From: JAUWQU01 sp964564285
GTDB lineage: Bacteria > Planctomycetota > Phycisphaerae > SM23-33
Length of the DNA stretch: 64,000 nucleotides
Direction of reading: 5' to 3'
Assembly (NCBI GenBank): GCA_964564285.1
Contig: CAZMBZ010000001.1
Span: 12,974-76,973, forward strand
The translations under genes and the position numbers were made by a program. Positions within the stretch are counted from its first letter, which is position 1. The number at the start of each line of letters is the position of its first letter. The notes under the pieces are model-generated. The model had not been told where the DNA came from and searched no databases. It worked only from the letters and a program-made list of their open reading frames with translations. Below, in pieces: positions 1-10,200 of the stretch.

Positions 1-1042
1 TATTCTTGAAGACGTTCCAGACGGGGACCTTCCATGGAATGTCATCAATGCCCGCCGAGCCGATGCAATCGTTCTTGCCGAAGTCGTGGTCGTCCCAGAT
101 CGAGAATACCGGCGTGCGGGAAACGAACCTGCGATACTCGGGGCGACTCTGGCGGCGGTAGTAACAGTACTTCTGCGTCTCCGGACTCGTGGGTCGGTCG
201 ATGTACACGTTGTCCCCCATGGCCAGGTACGCCAGCGGGCGATGCTTGTCGAGCGTGTTCCACATCCGCTCGTATTGGGGGGTGTAGCCGGCCCCGCCGC
301 CGAAGATAACCTGGAACTTCGTCTTGGACCCCTTGATCGGGAAGGTCCGGAACGTCGGTGCCGGGTCGATCTTCACCGGCTTGCCGTCGATAATAAGTTG
401 GTAATGGTATGTAGTGTCAGCCTTCAGGCCGGTCAGCTCGGCCACGGCGGTGAAGTCCCGCGACGCCTGGGCCTTGACCAATGGCGACTTGACGGCGCTG
501 CTGGTGTCCGCGCCTGTCGAAGCTATTACCTGCACGGGCATCTCGGTGGCGCAACGGACCCAGACTTTCACGCTGGTGTCCGTCATGGCCCCAAGCATGG
601 GCCCGTGGATAAGGCCGACGGGATGGCCTGCTGCGAAGTCGCGAAAGGCCTTGCTCTTGGTCAGGGGGGCCAGAAGATTTCGCGGCCCGGCGTGGAATCG
701 AGCGAACGGCAGCCCTGCATCGACGGCCTGCTTGACGTATTCCATTGCCTTGTCGGTCTGCTTGAGGACAGAGTACGCCACGGCCAGGCTGTAGAGTGTT
801 TCGAGATCGCCGGGCATTTCGAGCAGTTTTGCCTTGGCGGCCTTGACGGCCTCGTTGGGCTTGCCCTCGGCGATCGTGGTAATGAATTTGTTAGCGATCT
901 TCTTGTAGGGTTTGGGACGGGGCTGCTTTTTCGCGGCTGGCTTTGCTTTCGCCGGTGCTGCCATGATGTACGTTCCTGCCGAGCCTATGATTACCAGGAT
1001 TGCGGCGATCAGCCGAGCGGTAATGAGATATCGTTTTGACAT
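1..1042 (-). CDS. PhoD-like alkaline phosphatase / metallophosphoesterase, 3' part outside the window
   Basis: The minus strand is open from an ATG at 1042 to the window edge, so about 347 N-terminal residues are seen and the C-terminus is missing. A purine-rich ribosome site (GGAGAAA) lies about 8 bases upstream of the start. The protein opens with a basic, then hydrophobic export signal or anchor (residues 3-28), then a Lys/Pro-rich linker and a short TPR-like helical stretch (about 50-115). A PhoD N-terminal beta-domain follows (GLIHGPMLGAMTDTSVKVWV), then the metallophosphatase core with MGDNVYID and IWDDHDFGKND, the metal-binding motifs of the PhoD family. These enzymes are secreted Ca/Fe-dependent phosphodiesterases or phosphomonoesterases. 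Exact substrate is not readable. It is divergent from corA. Confidence 0.85.
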   Translation of the reverse strand, partial: MSKRYLITARLIAAILVIIGSAGTYIMAAPAKAKPAAKKQPRPKPYKKIANKFITTIAEGKPNEAVKAAKAKLLEMPGDLETLYSLAVAYSVLKQTDKAMEYVKQAVDAGLPFARFHAGPRNLLAPLTKSKAFRDFAAGHPVGLIHGPMLGAMTDTSVKVWVRCATEMPVQVIASTGADTSSAVKSPLVKAQASRDFTAVAELTGLKADTTYHYQLIIDGKPVKIDPAPTFRTFPIKGSKTKFQVIFGGGAGYTPQYERMWNTLDKHRPLAYLAMGDNVYIDRPTSPETQKYCYYRRQSRPEYRRFVSRTPVFSIWDDHDFGKNDCIGSAGIDDIPWKVPVWNVFKN

Positions 1043-1205
1043 GCTTGAGTTTCTCCTGGTTGAAAGTTTCAGTGTTACCGGCCTGGCCGGTGGAACTGGT
1101 ATGCGACTCTGATTAGTATAACCTTTGTTGCACCGTTTCGTTCTGTCCGGCGTCCTTGCTTGAAGCTAGAATACATGCGTCCCTTGGGGACAGGGAGATA
1201 CGCAC

Positions 1206-2270
1206 ATGGCCAAGTCCAGCAGAAAGAAATCCGCCAAGTTCGGCCTGCCGCCCGGCAGCCTGGTTCACATCGGCGAACGGAAGATTGAAAACGTCCGCAT
1301 CACCGTAATGGACTACGACGAGCAACGTTGCGATGAGACCGTACTCGACAGTGTAAAACAGACGGGCGAGTACCGCAACAAGCCAAGCGTTTCGTGGATC
1401 AACATCGACGGCATTCACGACATGGAGGTGATAAAGGCCACGGGGCGGATATTCGACATTCATCAGCTCGTTCTGGCCGACATCGTGAACACCCGCCAGC
1501 GTCCCAAGTACGAGGCCTATGACGGCTTGGTGTTCGTCGTTCTGAAGATGCTGGATATGCAGACAAGTCGCAGCAAGGTGATTTTCGAGCAGATCAGCAT
1601 CCTGGTCAGCGACAACTGCGTTATCACGTTTCAGGAGGCTCCAGGCGATGTGCTGGATGCTGTTCGCGACCGCATTCGGGGTTCGAAGGGACGCATCCGC
1701 AAGTTCGGCCCGGACTACCTGGCCAACTGCATTCTGGACGCCATCCTCGATGGATACTACGCGGTCCTGGACGACCTGTCCGAGCGCGTGATCGCCATGG
1801 AGGAGCGACTCATCGAGGAACCCGGGCAGGACTTGCTTCAGCAGATATACGCTGCCCGACGTGAATATCTGCTGCTTCGCAAGTACATCCGCCCGGTGCG
1901 TGAGATTGTCGCGAGCCTGGAACGCAACGAAAACGGGCTGGTCCGCCCGGAGACTACGCTCTATATCCGCGACCTGTACGACCACGCGATCCAGATAATC
2001 GAGACAATGGAAAGCCTCCGCGACAGCATCACCGGCATGCTGGAAATGTACCTGTCCAGCGCCTCCAACCGCATGAACGAGGTGATGAAGGTTCTGACCA
2101 TCATAGCGACAATATTCATACCGCTGACGTTCATCGCGGGAATATACGGCATGAACTTTGAGAAAATGCCGGAACTCCGATGGCGGTTCGGCTACCTGGC
2201 TGTGTGGGTGATTATGTTGGTCGTGGGTGGGGCGATGGTCTGGTTCTTCCGCCGCAAGAAATGGATCTGA
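1206..2270 (+). CDS. corA: CorA-type magnesium/cobalt transporter
   Basis: This 354-residue protein has the standard CorA build: a long soluble cytoplasmic N-domain with a helical stalk (about residues 180-290), then two C-terminal membrane helices. The first helix ends in the invariant selectivity motif GMN (in GIYGMNFEKMPEL, near residue 316), and the protein finishes in a basic tail. CorA forms a homopentameric inner-membrane channel for Mg2+ (also Co2+ and Ni2+). Length is normal for the family. The start at 1206 gives a Lys-rich N-terminus and follows GGGAGATACGCAC, a good ribosome site. It stands alone, divergent from the PhoD-like gene. Confidence 0.95.
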   Translation: MAKSSRKKSAKFGLPPGSLVHIGERKIENVRITVMDYDEQRCDETVLDSVKQTGEYRNKPSVSWINIDGIHDMEVIKATGRIFDIHQLVLADIVNTRQRPKYEAYDGLVFVVLKMLDMQTSRSKVIFEQISILVSDNCVITFQEAPGDVLDAVRDRIRGSKGRIRKFGPDYLANCILDAILDGYYAVLDDLSERVIAMEERLIEEPGQDLLQQIYAARREYLLLRKYIRPVREIVASLERNENGLVRPETTLYIRDLYDHAIQIIETMESLRDSITGMLEMYLSSASNRMNEVMKVLTIIATIFIPLTFIAGIYGMNFEKMPELRWRFGYLAVWVIMLVVGGAMVWFFRRKKWI

Positions 2271-2379
2271 CCGGCCTGGCGAGGTCAAAAAGGATTCCCC
2301 CAGTTTCGCAGAGCCACGGAAGTCCAAGAACATATTTCACGAAATACCCCGTCCTCCTTTACGACAATGTAGTCAAACC

Positions 2380-2895
2380 ATGACGATATTGTGGGCCATA
2401 CTGCTGATCGCGGTGAGCTTTGTTTGCCTGCTGACGGTGCTGCTGACTTTGCCGGGAACCTGGCTGATGCTGGCGGCGACTGCGCTGGTGGCCTGGCTTC
2501 AGTTGGGCAATGGAATGATCAGTCCGTGGACGCTTACGGCTCTGCTGGCGTTGGCGGTGGTTGGCGAGTTGCTGGAGGCGTTCGCTTCGTCGGCGGGCGC
2601 CAAGCGTGCGGGGTCAAGCCGGTGGGGGAGTTTCGGCGCTTTTGTCGGAGGCGTGCTGGGTGCGATCGTGGGCACGTTCGTCATTCCCGTGCCGTTGTTT
2701 GGCTCGCTGATAGGCGCGTGCGCCGGGGCCGCCGGTGGGGCCATACTTCTTGAGATGCTTGCCGGCAGGCCGGCGGGTCATTCCGCCCGCGTTGGCGTTG
2801 GCGCCGGCGTGGGGCGTCTGGCAGCGGTGGCTATGAAGTTCGGCATCGGTTTTGTCATGTGGATCGTAATTATATTCTCAGCCCTCTGGCCGTAG
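2380..2895 (+). CDS. DUF456 family membrane protein
   Basis: A 171-residue, very hydrophobic protein. I chose ATG 2380 over an upstream in-frame start at 2227, because the upstream part overlaps corA and is not membrane-like. It has two N-terminal membrane helices, a short polar segment (ASSAGAKRAGSSRWGSFGA) and then Gly-rich membrane helices containing GAFVGGVLGAIVGTFVIPVP. That Gly-rich pattern and the overall arrangement match DUF456, a family of small integral membrane proteins of unknown function. A strong terminator follows immediately, so it is probably the last gene after corA or a single-gene unit. Confidence 0.8.
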   Translation: MTILWAILLIAVSFVCLLTVLLTLPGTWLMLAATALVAWLQLGNGMISPWTLTALLALAVVGELLEAFASSAGAKRAGSSRWGSFGAFVGGVLGAIVGTFVIPVPLFGSLIGACAGAAGGAILLEMLAGRPAGHSARVGVGAGVGRLAAVAMKFGIGFVMWIVIIFSALWP

Positions 2896-2909
2896 GTGAG
2901 GGTGCAAGA

Positions 2910-2953
2910 AAAGCGCGGCGTCCCAGTCCTTCCGGGCTGGGACGCCGCGCTTT
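2910..2953. terminator. Bidirectional transcription terminator hairpin
   Basis: A perfect 17-bp inverted repeat (2910-2926 with 2937-2953) has a 10-base loop and A and T runs at its outer edges. It lies between the converging DUF456 gene and the small basic protein gene, so it can end transcripts from both sides. Confidence 0.85.
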
Positions 2954-2981
2954 GGAAGTAGTGCTTCGGATGCGGCTGGAG

Positions 2982-3125
2982 CTATTTGACCTTGCGCCGC
3001 TCATCGCGGGCGACCAGGCGCGCCTCGCGGCGGACTTGCTCCTTGGCCTTGACGGCGGAGTTCTTCTCTCGCGTGAGCTTCTGCTTTTCCAGCCGGTTAT
3101 CAAGTCGTTCTCTACGGTGTCCCAT
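2982..3125 (-). CDS. Small highly basic protein, 47 residues, unknown function
   Basis: A short reading frame runs from ATG at 3125 to TAG at 2982. An excellent ribosome site (AAGGAG, 7 bases before the start) and the terminator just downstream argue that it is a real gene. The product starts MGHRRERLDNRLEKQKL and is about 40% Lys/Arg with alternating Glu, consistent with one long charged helix. There is no signal peptide, cysteine or aromatic residue. A ribosome- or nucleic-acid-associated role is possible from composition only. I do not recognise the family. Confidence 0.65.
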   Translation of the reverse strand: MGHRRERLDNRLEKQKLTREKNSAVKAKEQVRREARLVARDERRKVK

Positions 3126-3220
3126 GTCGGGCTCCTTGTATGTCTTGTGCGATATTTCCCTGTAGCAAAGACCGGTATTTTACCGCGTCCGGGGGGGCTT
3201 GGCAATGGGCAAAACACAAA

Positions 3221-4891
3221 TCACTTGCCATTGGCGGACTTTACCCGCCCGGCCAGCGGCACGGCCGGCGAGGGGCCCGAAGGGGCCGGGATGTCGCCCA
3301 TAACGATCCAGCAGCGGCGATAGGCGACCGGGCCGTGGTCGCCCTGGAACATCATCGGCCCCAGCGGCTTTTCATCGTTGAACATGGCCGACCTCGTCGG
3401 GCCGGTGACCGGTTGGTTTTCGTGAACGACCTTGCCATTGTGGATGACCTTGACGAAGCACGCGTTGGCTGTCTTTTTACCCGATTTGTCGAATCGCGGG
3501 GCGCGGAACCATACGTCGAATGTCTGCCACTGACCCGGCTGGAGCGAGGCGTTCACTCGCGGAGGCCTGCCCTCGTAGCCCTTGTTGTTCTTCCAACGTT
3601 GGTATACCCCGCCGCAATCGCCGTGTTTCGGGGACTTTACGCCCCAACTGTCCAGAACCTGTATCTCGTAGCGGCCCTGGAAGTAAACACCCGAGTTCGA
3701 GCCCTTGGGCACCATGAACTCGATGTGCGCCCGGCAGTCGCCGTGCTCGGCCTTGGTGACAAGGTGCCTGGTCCGCCCCTTTTTGCCATTGACGACAGCA
3801 TCGGCGCCGGCCTGCCAGATGAGGCGGTTTTTGTTGTTGGGGTCCAGCATGACCTCGCCCACTGTCAGCCAATCGCCTCTATCCCCCGCAAAGCGCAGGA
3901 GATGGGTCGGTACGCCCATTTCGCGTTCGGCTTCGACGGCTATGACGGTGCCGGCAACCACCAAGGTCCCCCCATCGGGCACTGGCACGAACGGCTGAAT
4001 AAAATCCACGCGCGGACACATGACCTGCACCTTGAGCGAGTTCCATGCCGAGATCGATTCGCCCAGAATGCTTCGGCTGTCGCCTTTGATTCCGTAACTT
4101 TGCAGGCCCACAGGGCCTTTGTAGCCCGCGTCGCGGAGAGTACGGAGGAAGCGATCCATGTCGAACGTCCCCCGGCCTAGCGGCTGGATCAGCCTGGGCC
4201 AGCCCTTGGTGTCGGCGTCGGCGCCGCTGACGGTCACGGCGAAGAGTTTGTCCATTGAGTTCTTGAGTAGTTTGGGCAGCTTCGCCGTGTCGCCGTTCAC
4301 CTGGAGGAAATGGCAGAGGTTGAACGTCCCGCCTACGTTGTCTCGCCCGGTCTTGCGTGCCAGGCGGATGGCGTCCTCGGTCCGCTCGACCCAGGCGTTG
4401 GCGTGTGGGTAGAGTGCCACTCGCACGCCGTCTTTGGCGGCCAGGTCGGCCAGGCGGCGGAGCATGGGCAGGGCGTCGGCGTCGCCGGCCGGGTTCGATG
4501 GCTTGTACTTCTTGTTATGCATCGCCACCCAGATCCACCCGTCGTGGCCCTTGAGCGTCTTGATGGCCTGCTTCATGCCCTCGTCGGGTTGCCAACTCGG
4601 GTCGGCAGCCAGCCAGTTGTATGTGGCGAAAAGCCTGACGCCCTTGGCGTCGTAGGCCTTGCCCATCTTATCAATGCCTTTGGTGCCCGATATGTCCGAG
4701 CCGGCAAAGCCGAACATCACCAACGTCTCGGCACGGGCTTTGGGAGTATTGTTCCTGGCATTTCGCAGGCCGTTATCCAGCGTGAAGAATGGATTGTTCA
4801 GGCCCTTGGCGTCGGCGGCGGGACAGTTGGCTGGTCCGAAAGCCAATACAGCCAGCCCGACCAAGGCCAGCAGGAAGTGTCTTGCGTTCAT
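3221..4891 (-). CDS. Secreted TIM-barrel (sugar isomerase-like) plus DUF1080 fusion protein
   Basis: A 556-residue exported protein with an N-terminal signal peptide (MNARHFLLALVGLAVLAFG, cleavage after NCPAADA). Residues about 35-285 resemble xylose-isomerase-like/AP-endonuclease-2 TIM barrels: regularly spaced strand/helix units, WIWVAMHN, VALYPHANAWVE and GGTFNLCHFLQVNGD. Residues about 320-535 form a DUF1080 (3-keto-disaccharide hydrolase) jelly roll, recognised by AHIEFMVPKGSNSGVYFQGR, EIQVLDSWG and GQWQTFDVWFRAPRFD. DUF1080 proteins are abundant in Planctomycetes and hydrolyse 3-keto-glycosides, so a joint role in periplasmic sugar breakdown is likely but inferred. The two parts are usually separate proteins. 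Confidence 0.85.
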   Translation of the reverse strand: MNARHFLLALVGLAVLAFGPANCPAADAKGLNNPFFTLDNGLRNARNNTPKARAETLVMFGFAGSDISGTKGIDKMGKAYDAKGVRLFATYNWLAADPSWQPDEGMKQAIKTLKGHDGWIWVAMHNKKYKPSNPAGDADALPMLRRLADLAAKDGVRVALYPHANAWVERTEDAIRLARKTGRDNVGGTFNLCHFLQVNGDTAKLPKLLKNSMDKLFAVTVSGADADTKGWPRLIQPLGRGTFDMDRFLRTLRDAGYKGPVGLQSYGIKGDSRSILGESISAWNSLKVQVMCPRVDFIQPFVPVPDGGTLVVAGTVIAVEAEREMGVPTHLLRFAGDRGDWLTVGEVMLDPNNKNRLIWQAGADAVVNGKKGRTRHLVTKAEHGDCRAHIEFMVPKGSNSGVYFQGRYEIQVLDSWGVKSPKHGDCGGVYQRWKNNKGYEGRPPRVNASLQPGQWQTFDVWFRAPRFDKSGKKTANACFVKVIHNGKVVHENQPVTGPTRSAMFNDEKPLGPMMFQGDHGPVAYRRCWIVMGDIPAPSGPSPAVPLAGRVKSANGK

Positions 4892-5107
4892 GGTTTAATC
4901 CTTCGTGTTCGACGTTTCTGCTTTGCGTGTTGCCTTCTTGTATCAAAATGTGCCCGTGATGTCGAAGAGGCGCACTGTTTCTGGAACACTCTTGGCGTGT
5001 GCCCGGGTCGCGATGGGTGGATTCCAGTTCCAGGGATTGTCAAATGCGGGGATGCGTCGCAAAGAGTTGCGGGACGTTGGTGGCGGTTTTTCGTTAGAAT
5101 AGCGACG

Positions 5108-6175
5108 ATGTCCAGACAGAAGGAAAAAGTGATCGTCGCGATGAGCGGCGGGGTGGATTCGTCCGTCGCTGCCAGTTTGTTGCTGGAGGCGGGCTACGAG
5201 GTCACCGGTGTGTTCATGTGTCTTGGCCGGGCCGGGGCCGGCGAGGCAGGCTCCCAGGGCTGTTGCTCGCCTGACGACGCGGCCGACGCGCGCCGCGTGG
5301 CTGATACGCTCGGGATCGACCTGTTCGTGCTCAATTGTGCCGAGGCGTTCGAGCCGATTATCGAGAACTTCGTTGCGGAGTATGCTCGCGGACGGACGCC
5401 GAATCCGTGCATCCACTGCAATCGGCGGATCAAGTTTGGCAGGCTCATGGACCGGGCGGACTCGCTCGGCATTCGCTACATTGCTACAGGCCATCACGCG
5501 CGGATTGTGCGGGCCGCCGGCGGCGAGGCCATCGCTCGCGGGCTTGCCTGGGGCAAGGACCAGTCCTACGCCTTGTTTGAGATTCCTCGCCGGCGACTTG
5601 AGCGGATACTGCTGCCGATCGGCGAGATCGACGACAAGGATACGGTCCGCGCGCGAGCGCTGGCTTTGGGGCTCAACGTACACGATAAGCCCGACAGCCA
5701 GGAGATATGTTTCGTGCCGGATGATGATTACGCGTCGCTGCTTCAGCGGCGTTGCCCGGAGGCGCTTCGGCCTGGCGAGATTGTGGACTCAGACGGACGA
5801 GTTCTCGGCATGCATGAAGGCTACGCACGCTACACTATCGGGCAGCGGCGCGGGCTTGGCGTCGCGGCCGGGGTGCCGATGTACGTCACGGACATCGATC
5901 CCGCCACGGCCCGCGTGACCATCGGCCCGCGCGAGCAGACGTTGGGCACTTCCCTCACCGCCAGCGGGTCCAATTGGCACGCCGAAGTGCCGAGCGAGTT
6001 CGACGCGATCGTGCAAATCCGCTACAACCATCGTGGCGCGGGCGGGCGGGTTACGCTTAGCGGAGCCGAGAGCTTCGCCGTTGAACTGGCCGAGCCGGTG
6101 CATGCAATAACGCCCGGCCAGGCGGTCGTGATTTACGACGACCAGCGACTGCTTGGCGGCGGGTGGATTGATTGA
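5108..6175 (+). CDS. mnmA: tRNA-specific 2-thiouridylase MnmA
   Basis: A 355-residue cytoplasmic enzyme that puts sulfur on U34 of Glu, Gln and Lys tRNAs, using ATP and a persulfide relay. The N-terminal PP-loop is AMSGGVDSSVAA (residues 11-22). The catalytic cysteines are both present: C101 in NPCIHCN and C201 in SQEICFVPDD. The middle and C-terminal beta-barrel domains are complete and length is normal. ATG 5108 was chosen because homology begins at MSRQKEKVIVAMSGG; the frame is open further upstream but that part overlaps the divergent neighbour. The sulfur donor would be IscS, encoded in this window at 52447-53655. Confidence 0.96.
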   Translation: MSRQKEKVIVAMSGGVDSSVAASLLLEAGYEVTGVFMCLGRAGAGEAGSQGCCSPDDAADARRVADTLGIDLFVLNCAEAFEPIIENFVAEYARGRTPNPCIHCNRRIKFGRLMDRADSLGIRYIATGHHARIVRAAGGEAIARGLAWGKDQSYALFEIPRRRLERILLPIGEIDDKDTVRARALALGLNVHDKPDSQEICFVPDDDYASLLQRRCPEALRPGEIVDSDGRVLGMHEGYARYTIGQRRGLGVAAGVPMYVTDIDPATARVTIGPREQTLGTSLTASGSNWHAEVPSEFDAIVQIRYNHRGAGGRVTLSGAESFAVELAEPVHAITPGQAVVIYDDQRLLGGGWID

Positions 6176-6184
6176 TTGTGGCCA

Positions 6185-7126
6185 ATGACCCAAAGGCGAA
6201 CATCCATCCTGGCTATTCACCCCGGCGCACTTGGCGACGTGATACTCTTCGGTCATCTGCTGGCTGGCTTGGGCGAGCGGGTTCCGACCGTCACACTTGT
6301 CGCCGGCGGCGAGAAAGCCCGGTTGCTTGCGGGGGCGGGCGTGGTTGATGTGGCGATGGATTTCGACTCGCTGCCGATACACGAACTGTTTACGGATGTG
6401 CCGCCCGATAGCTGCCGGCTTGCGTCGATGCTGGGCAAACATGATCGGGTCGTGGAATGTTTTGTCGAGGCTGACTCGGCTGCGGCGAATCGGCTGGTGC
6501 GGATGTGCGGGGCTGGGGAGATTGCAGCGCTGCCGATTCGTCCGCCGACGGATTTCGACGGGCACCTGACGGACCTCTGGCGGCGGCAGCTTGGACTGGC
6601 CGGGGGCGTTTCGCACGCGACTTGGACCGTGCCGTTGTCGTGGCGGGCTGATGCGGCCGGGGCGATGAAGGGACTGGACCCAGGTAGCGGCGGGGCGTAC
6701 GTCGTCATCCATCCTGGCGCCGGCGCGCCGGACAAATGCTGGGCGCTGGAGCGGTTTATCGCAGTCGCGGCCGAGCTGCGAAAAGCCGGCCTGAACGTTG
6801 TGTTCGCGCTCGGTGCGGTCGAATTGGATCGGTGGTCTGGCGAACGAATATCGCGACTGGGCGATGCCGGTGCGATTCTGGCGGGTGCTCCGCTGACGCG
6901 CCTGGCGGGCGTTTTGGCGGAGGCGGCGGTGTTTGTGGGAAACGATTCCGGCGTAGCTCACCTCGCCGCTGCCATCGGGACGCCGACGGTGGCATTGTTT
7001 GGCCCGACGAGCGAGACGCACTTCTCGCCGCTGGGTCGGTGCGTTCGTTGTGTTGCGGCGGAAACGATGGATGATATTTCGGTCGCGCGGGTTCTTGATG
7101 CGGTGCGGACTTTGCAGGGGGGCTGA
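6185..7126 (+). CDS. Glycosyltransferase family 9 (ADP-heptose:LPS heptosyltransferase-like)
   Basis: A 313-residue GT-B fold enzyme. The N-terminal half starts SILAIHPGALGDVILFGHLL, the phosphate-loop-like motif of the family. The C-terminal half has VVIHPGAGAPDKCWALERF and FVGNDSGVAHLAAAIGTPT followed by ALFGPTSETHFSPLG, the donor-binding signature of GT9. These enzymes add heptose or a related sugar to lipopolysaccharide core on the cytoplasmic side of the membrane. It begins 9 bases after mnmA stops, so the two are probably co-transcribed. An in-frame TTG at 6176 is possible, but ATG 6185 is preferred. Confidence 0.88.
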   Translation: MTQRRTSILAIHPGALGDVILFGHLLAGLGERVPTVTLVAGGEKARLLAGAGVVDVAMDFDSLPIHELFTDVPPDSCRLASMLGKHDRVVECFVEADSAAANRLVRMCGAGEIAALPIRPPTDFDGHLTDLWRRQLGLAGGVSHATWTVPLSWRADAAGAMKGLDPGSGGAYVVIHPGAGAPDKCWALERFIAVAAELRKAGLNVVFALGAVELDRWSGERISRLGDAGAILAGAPLTRLAGVLAEAAVFVGNDSGVAHLAAAIGTPTVALFGPTSETHFSPLGRCVRCVAAETMDDISVARVLDAVRTLQGG

Positions 7127-7275
7127 GGTGGATGTGATATTCGGCGCGGGCGTTCGGGGATTGACATCCCTGGGCTTCAGGTGTGGGACGTGGGGGGATG
7201 ATTCGGTTATAATCCACGCTTTACCAGCACCGGTGCGGCGATCGGATTTGGACGTGGAAAAGGGAATCATACTCA

Positions 7276-10200
7276 GTGGAATCGAACTGTGCAGATCGAC
7301 CCGCGGACGCCGCGGATGAAGCTCGGACGGAAACTCCGTCGCGGGCGAGAAGGTGGCTGTTTCGGCTGATTGCCGTAACGGTCATTCCAGTGGCGTTCTT
7401 CCTGCTGCTGGAGTTGGTACTCAATCTGGTTGGGTTCGGCTATGACACGCGGTACTTCATCCCCGCCAAAACGCCGGCCACGGCGGGTGCTTCTGCCGGG
7501 GCGGTTGGGGAGTTGGAGGCCAACCAGCGGTTCGCGTGGCGGTTCTACCCGCCGACAGGTGCCAAGACACCGCTGCCGGTTCGGCTGGGCTCGACCAAGG
7601 CACAGGGCCACGTGCGGATATTCGTCTTCGGCGGATCGGCGGCGATGGGTTCGCCCGAGCCCGCCCAGAGTTTCGGACGCATCCTGGAGGTAATGCTCGC
7701 CGAGCGATACCCCCAGCGAAAGTTCGAGGTAATAGTCACAGCCATGGAGGGCATGAACTCGCACGTTTCGCGCGTGATTGCCGACGAGGCAGCCGAGCTT
7801 CAGCCGGACCTGTTCGTGGTGTACATGGGCAACAACGAGGTGGTCGGACCCTACGGAATATCGGATGTTTTCCGGGGCTACACGCCGAACTTGACGACCA
7901 TTCGCGCCAGTCTTTGGCTGAAGTCCACTCGCACCGGGCAGATGGTCGGACGCCTGATTGACAGCATGTCAGGCCGGGGCGATCAGGTGTGGAAGGGTAT
8001 GGAGAATTTCGTAGGGGCCGGCGTGGCGGCTGACGACCCGCGGCTTTCGACGATGTACGACAACTTCGCGGCGAACCTTTCGGCGATTTGCCAAGCCGGC
8101 ACGTGGGCTGATGCGCGGACAATTGTCTGCACCGTCGCGTCGAACCTGCGGGACTGTCCGCCGTTTCTGCTGCAGTCCAGGCCGGGGGTTAGCAAGGCTG
8201 ATCTTGCCCGGTTCGATGAGCTATGCTCGGCCGGGCGAGCGAAGGCTTCCACGGGCGAGCACGAGCAGGCGATGGACCAGTTCACCCAGGCCGCGGACAT
8301 CGACGCGAACTCGGCCAACCTGGAGTACTGGATGGGCCAGTGCTGCCTGTCGGCGGGCCTTGCGGACGAGGCTCGCGAACATCTCTTAAGGGCGCGGGAC
8401 CTGGACGCCCTGCGTTTTCGCGCTGATACGAAGATCAACGAAATCCTCCGCCGGGCGGGCAAGCAGTACGACGGCTTTGTGGACTTCGAGAAACTCCTGG
8501 CCGTGGACGCGATCACCCGCGATGGCCTGCCCGGCAGCGAAACGCTGATTGACCACGTTCATTTCTCCTTCGCGGGCAACTGTCGGCTGGCGGCGGCGGT
8601 GCTGGCCGAGGCGGAGCGATTGCTGGGTGATAAGCTTGGCCCGGCGAGCGGGGCAGGTGTGGCGACCGCGCCGGCTGGCAGCCTTGTGGGCGGCTTCGAC
8701 GAGAAGCACCTCGCCCGGCGTCTCGCGATAACAGGTTGGGATCGATATCGAATTGCCGAGGTCCTGGCGGCGCAGATGGCGCTGGCGCCGTTTACGAATC
8801 AATTCGACAGCGACAGTCGCCTCGCCGCTCAGCGGGCCGAGGTGGAGCGGCTGCGAATGTTCACGCTTCCGGAAATTCGCCCGGTGATTCTCGGTCAGTA
8901 CCTGAAGGCTCTTGCAGCTCGGCCTGACGATGTGATGCTTCGGGCGAACTACGCGACGTGCCTTTACGGTTTCGACGATGCCGTCTCCGCGGCCCGGGAG
9001 TGGGGCGAACTGCTCAAACGCATGCCAGGCAACGCCCAGTACGCCAAGGAACTGGGGGTGACACTTATGGGCCAGGGAAAGCTGGACGAGGCGAGCGAGT
9101 ATTTCCGTCAGGCCTTGGCTGTCTTGCCGCGGGACCTCAATGCTCAAAATAACCTCGGTGCGTCGCTGTTGCGTATGGGGCGTATCGAAGAGGCCGGCGT
9201 GTGTTTCCGCGAGGTGCTTTCAGCCAATCCCGACCATGCAGACGCGCGGGCGAATCTCGCGATTGCCCTAGCCAGCAAGAACGACCAAGCCGGGGCGGCC
9301 AGTCAGTTCCAGACCGTACTCGCCAAGACCCCCGGGCATGTCGGAGCACTTCGTAACTTCGCCAGGCTGCTTACCGGCCAGGGAAAGGTCGATGAGGCCA
9401 TCGAACTTTACAGTAAGGCCCTTGTGACGCGGGAGGACTTCATGCTGCACGTGGACCTGGGCCAACTTCTCGAAGTCAGGAAGCAAAGCGATAAAGCGAT
9501 GGAGCACTTCGCCCGGGCCGCGGAAATGGCTCCGAACGCGGCGGGGGCGCAGTTGGCCTTTGGCCAGGCGCTGCTACGGGCGCGGCGATACGCCGAGGCG
9601 GCGGATCGGCTCGGACGGGCGGTAGTGATCGACGACGGTCTTGCCGTGGCACATCGCGATCTCGGTTCGGCCCTTGGGCGGTTGGGAAAAGCGAAACTCG
9701 CGATTGTGGAGTTGGCCCGGGCTGTGAACCTCAATCCGACGGATCTGGTTGCTCGCGAGCGGCTGGCCTACGCGCTGATGGCAGGCCGGAAGCTTCCCGA
9801 GGCGATCGAGCAGTACAAGAAGGTGCTGGAACTCCAGCCCAACCTTCCCGACGCACACAACAACCTTGCCGTCGCGCTTGCCAAAACGGGGAAGCTGGAT
9901 GAGGCGATTATTCACTTCTCAGCCGCGGTCCAGTTGGAGCCGACGGCGCTTCGTCATTACAATCTTGCCACGCAGTTAGTGCGTCGCGGGGGCGACCGGG
10001 AGGCGCTGATGAACTTTCGTCAGGCCTTGCAGTTGAAACCGACCTGGCCCGAGGCGATGTCGGAGTGCGCCTGGGTGCTGGCGACGGCTGACGATGAGAA
10101 ACTCCGCAACGGCGGCGAGGCGGTCCGCCTTGCTCAGAAGGCGTGCGAATTGACCCAATGGAAGGCTGCGGCGATTGTCGACGCGATGGCGGCCTCGCTT

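Noticed and set aside
86..1039. Long plus-strand open frame of 317 codons
   Set aside because: It is antisense to the PhoD-like gene, whose metal-binding motifs read cleanly on the minus strand; high GC keeps the opposite frame open.
1113..2333. Minus-strand open frame of 406 codons
   Set aside because: Antisense to corA, which has the GMN motif and normal length; the antisense product is His/Val/Ala-rich without known features.
7161..7213. TTGACA and TATAAT upstream of the SGNH/TPR gene as a promoter
   Set aside because: The two boxes are 41 bases apart, far from the 16-18 needed; the TATAAT alone is weak evidence.
5789..7270. Minus-strand open frame of 493 codons
   Set aside because: Covers the sense-strand mnmA and GT9 genes; the predicted product is Arg/Pro/His-rich, a typical GC-rich shadow.
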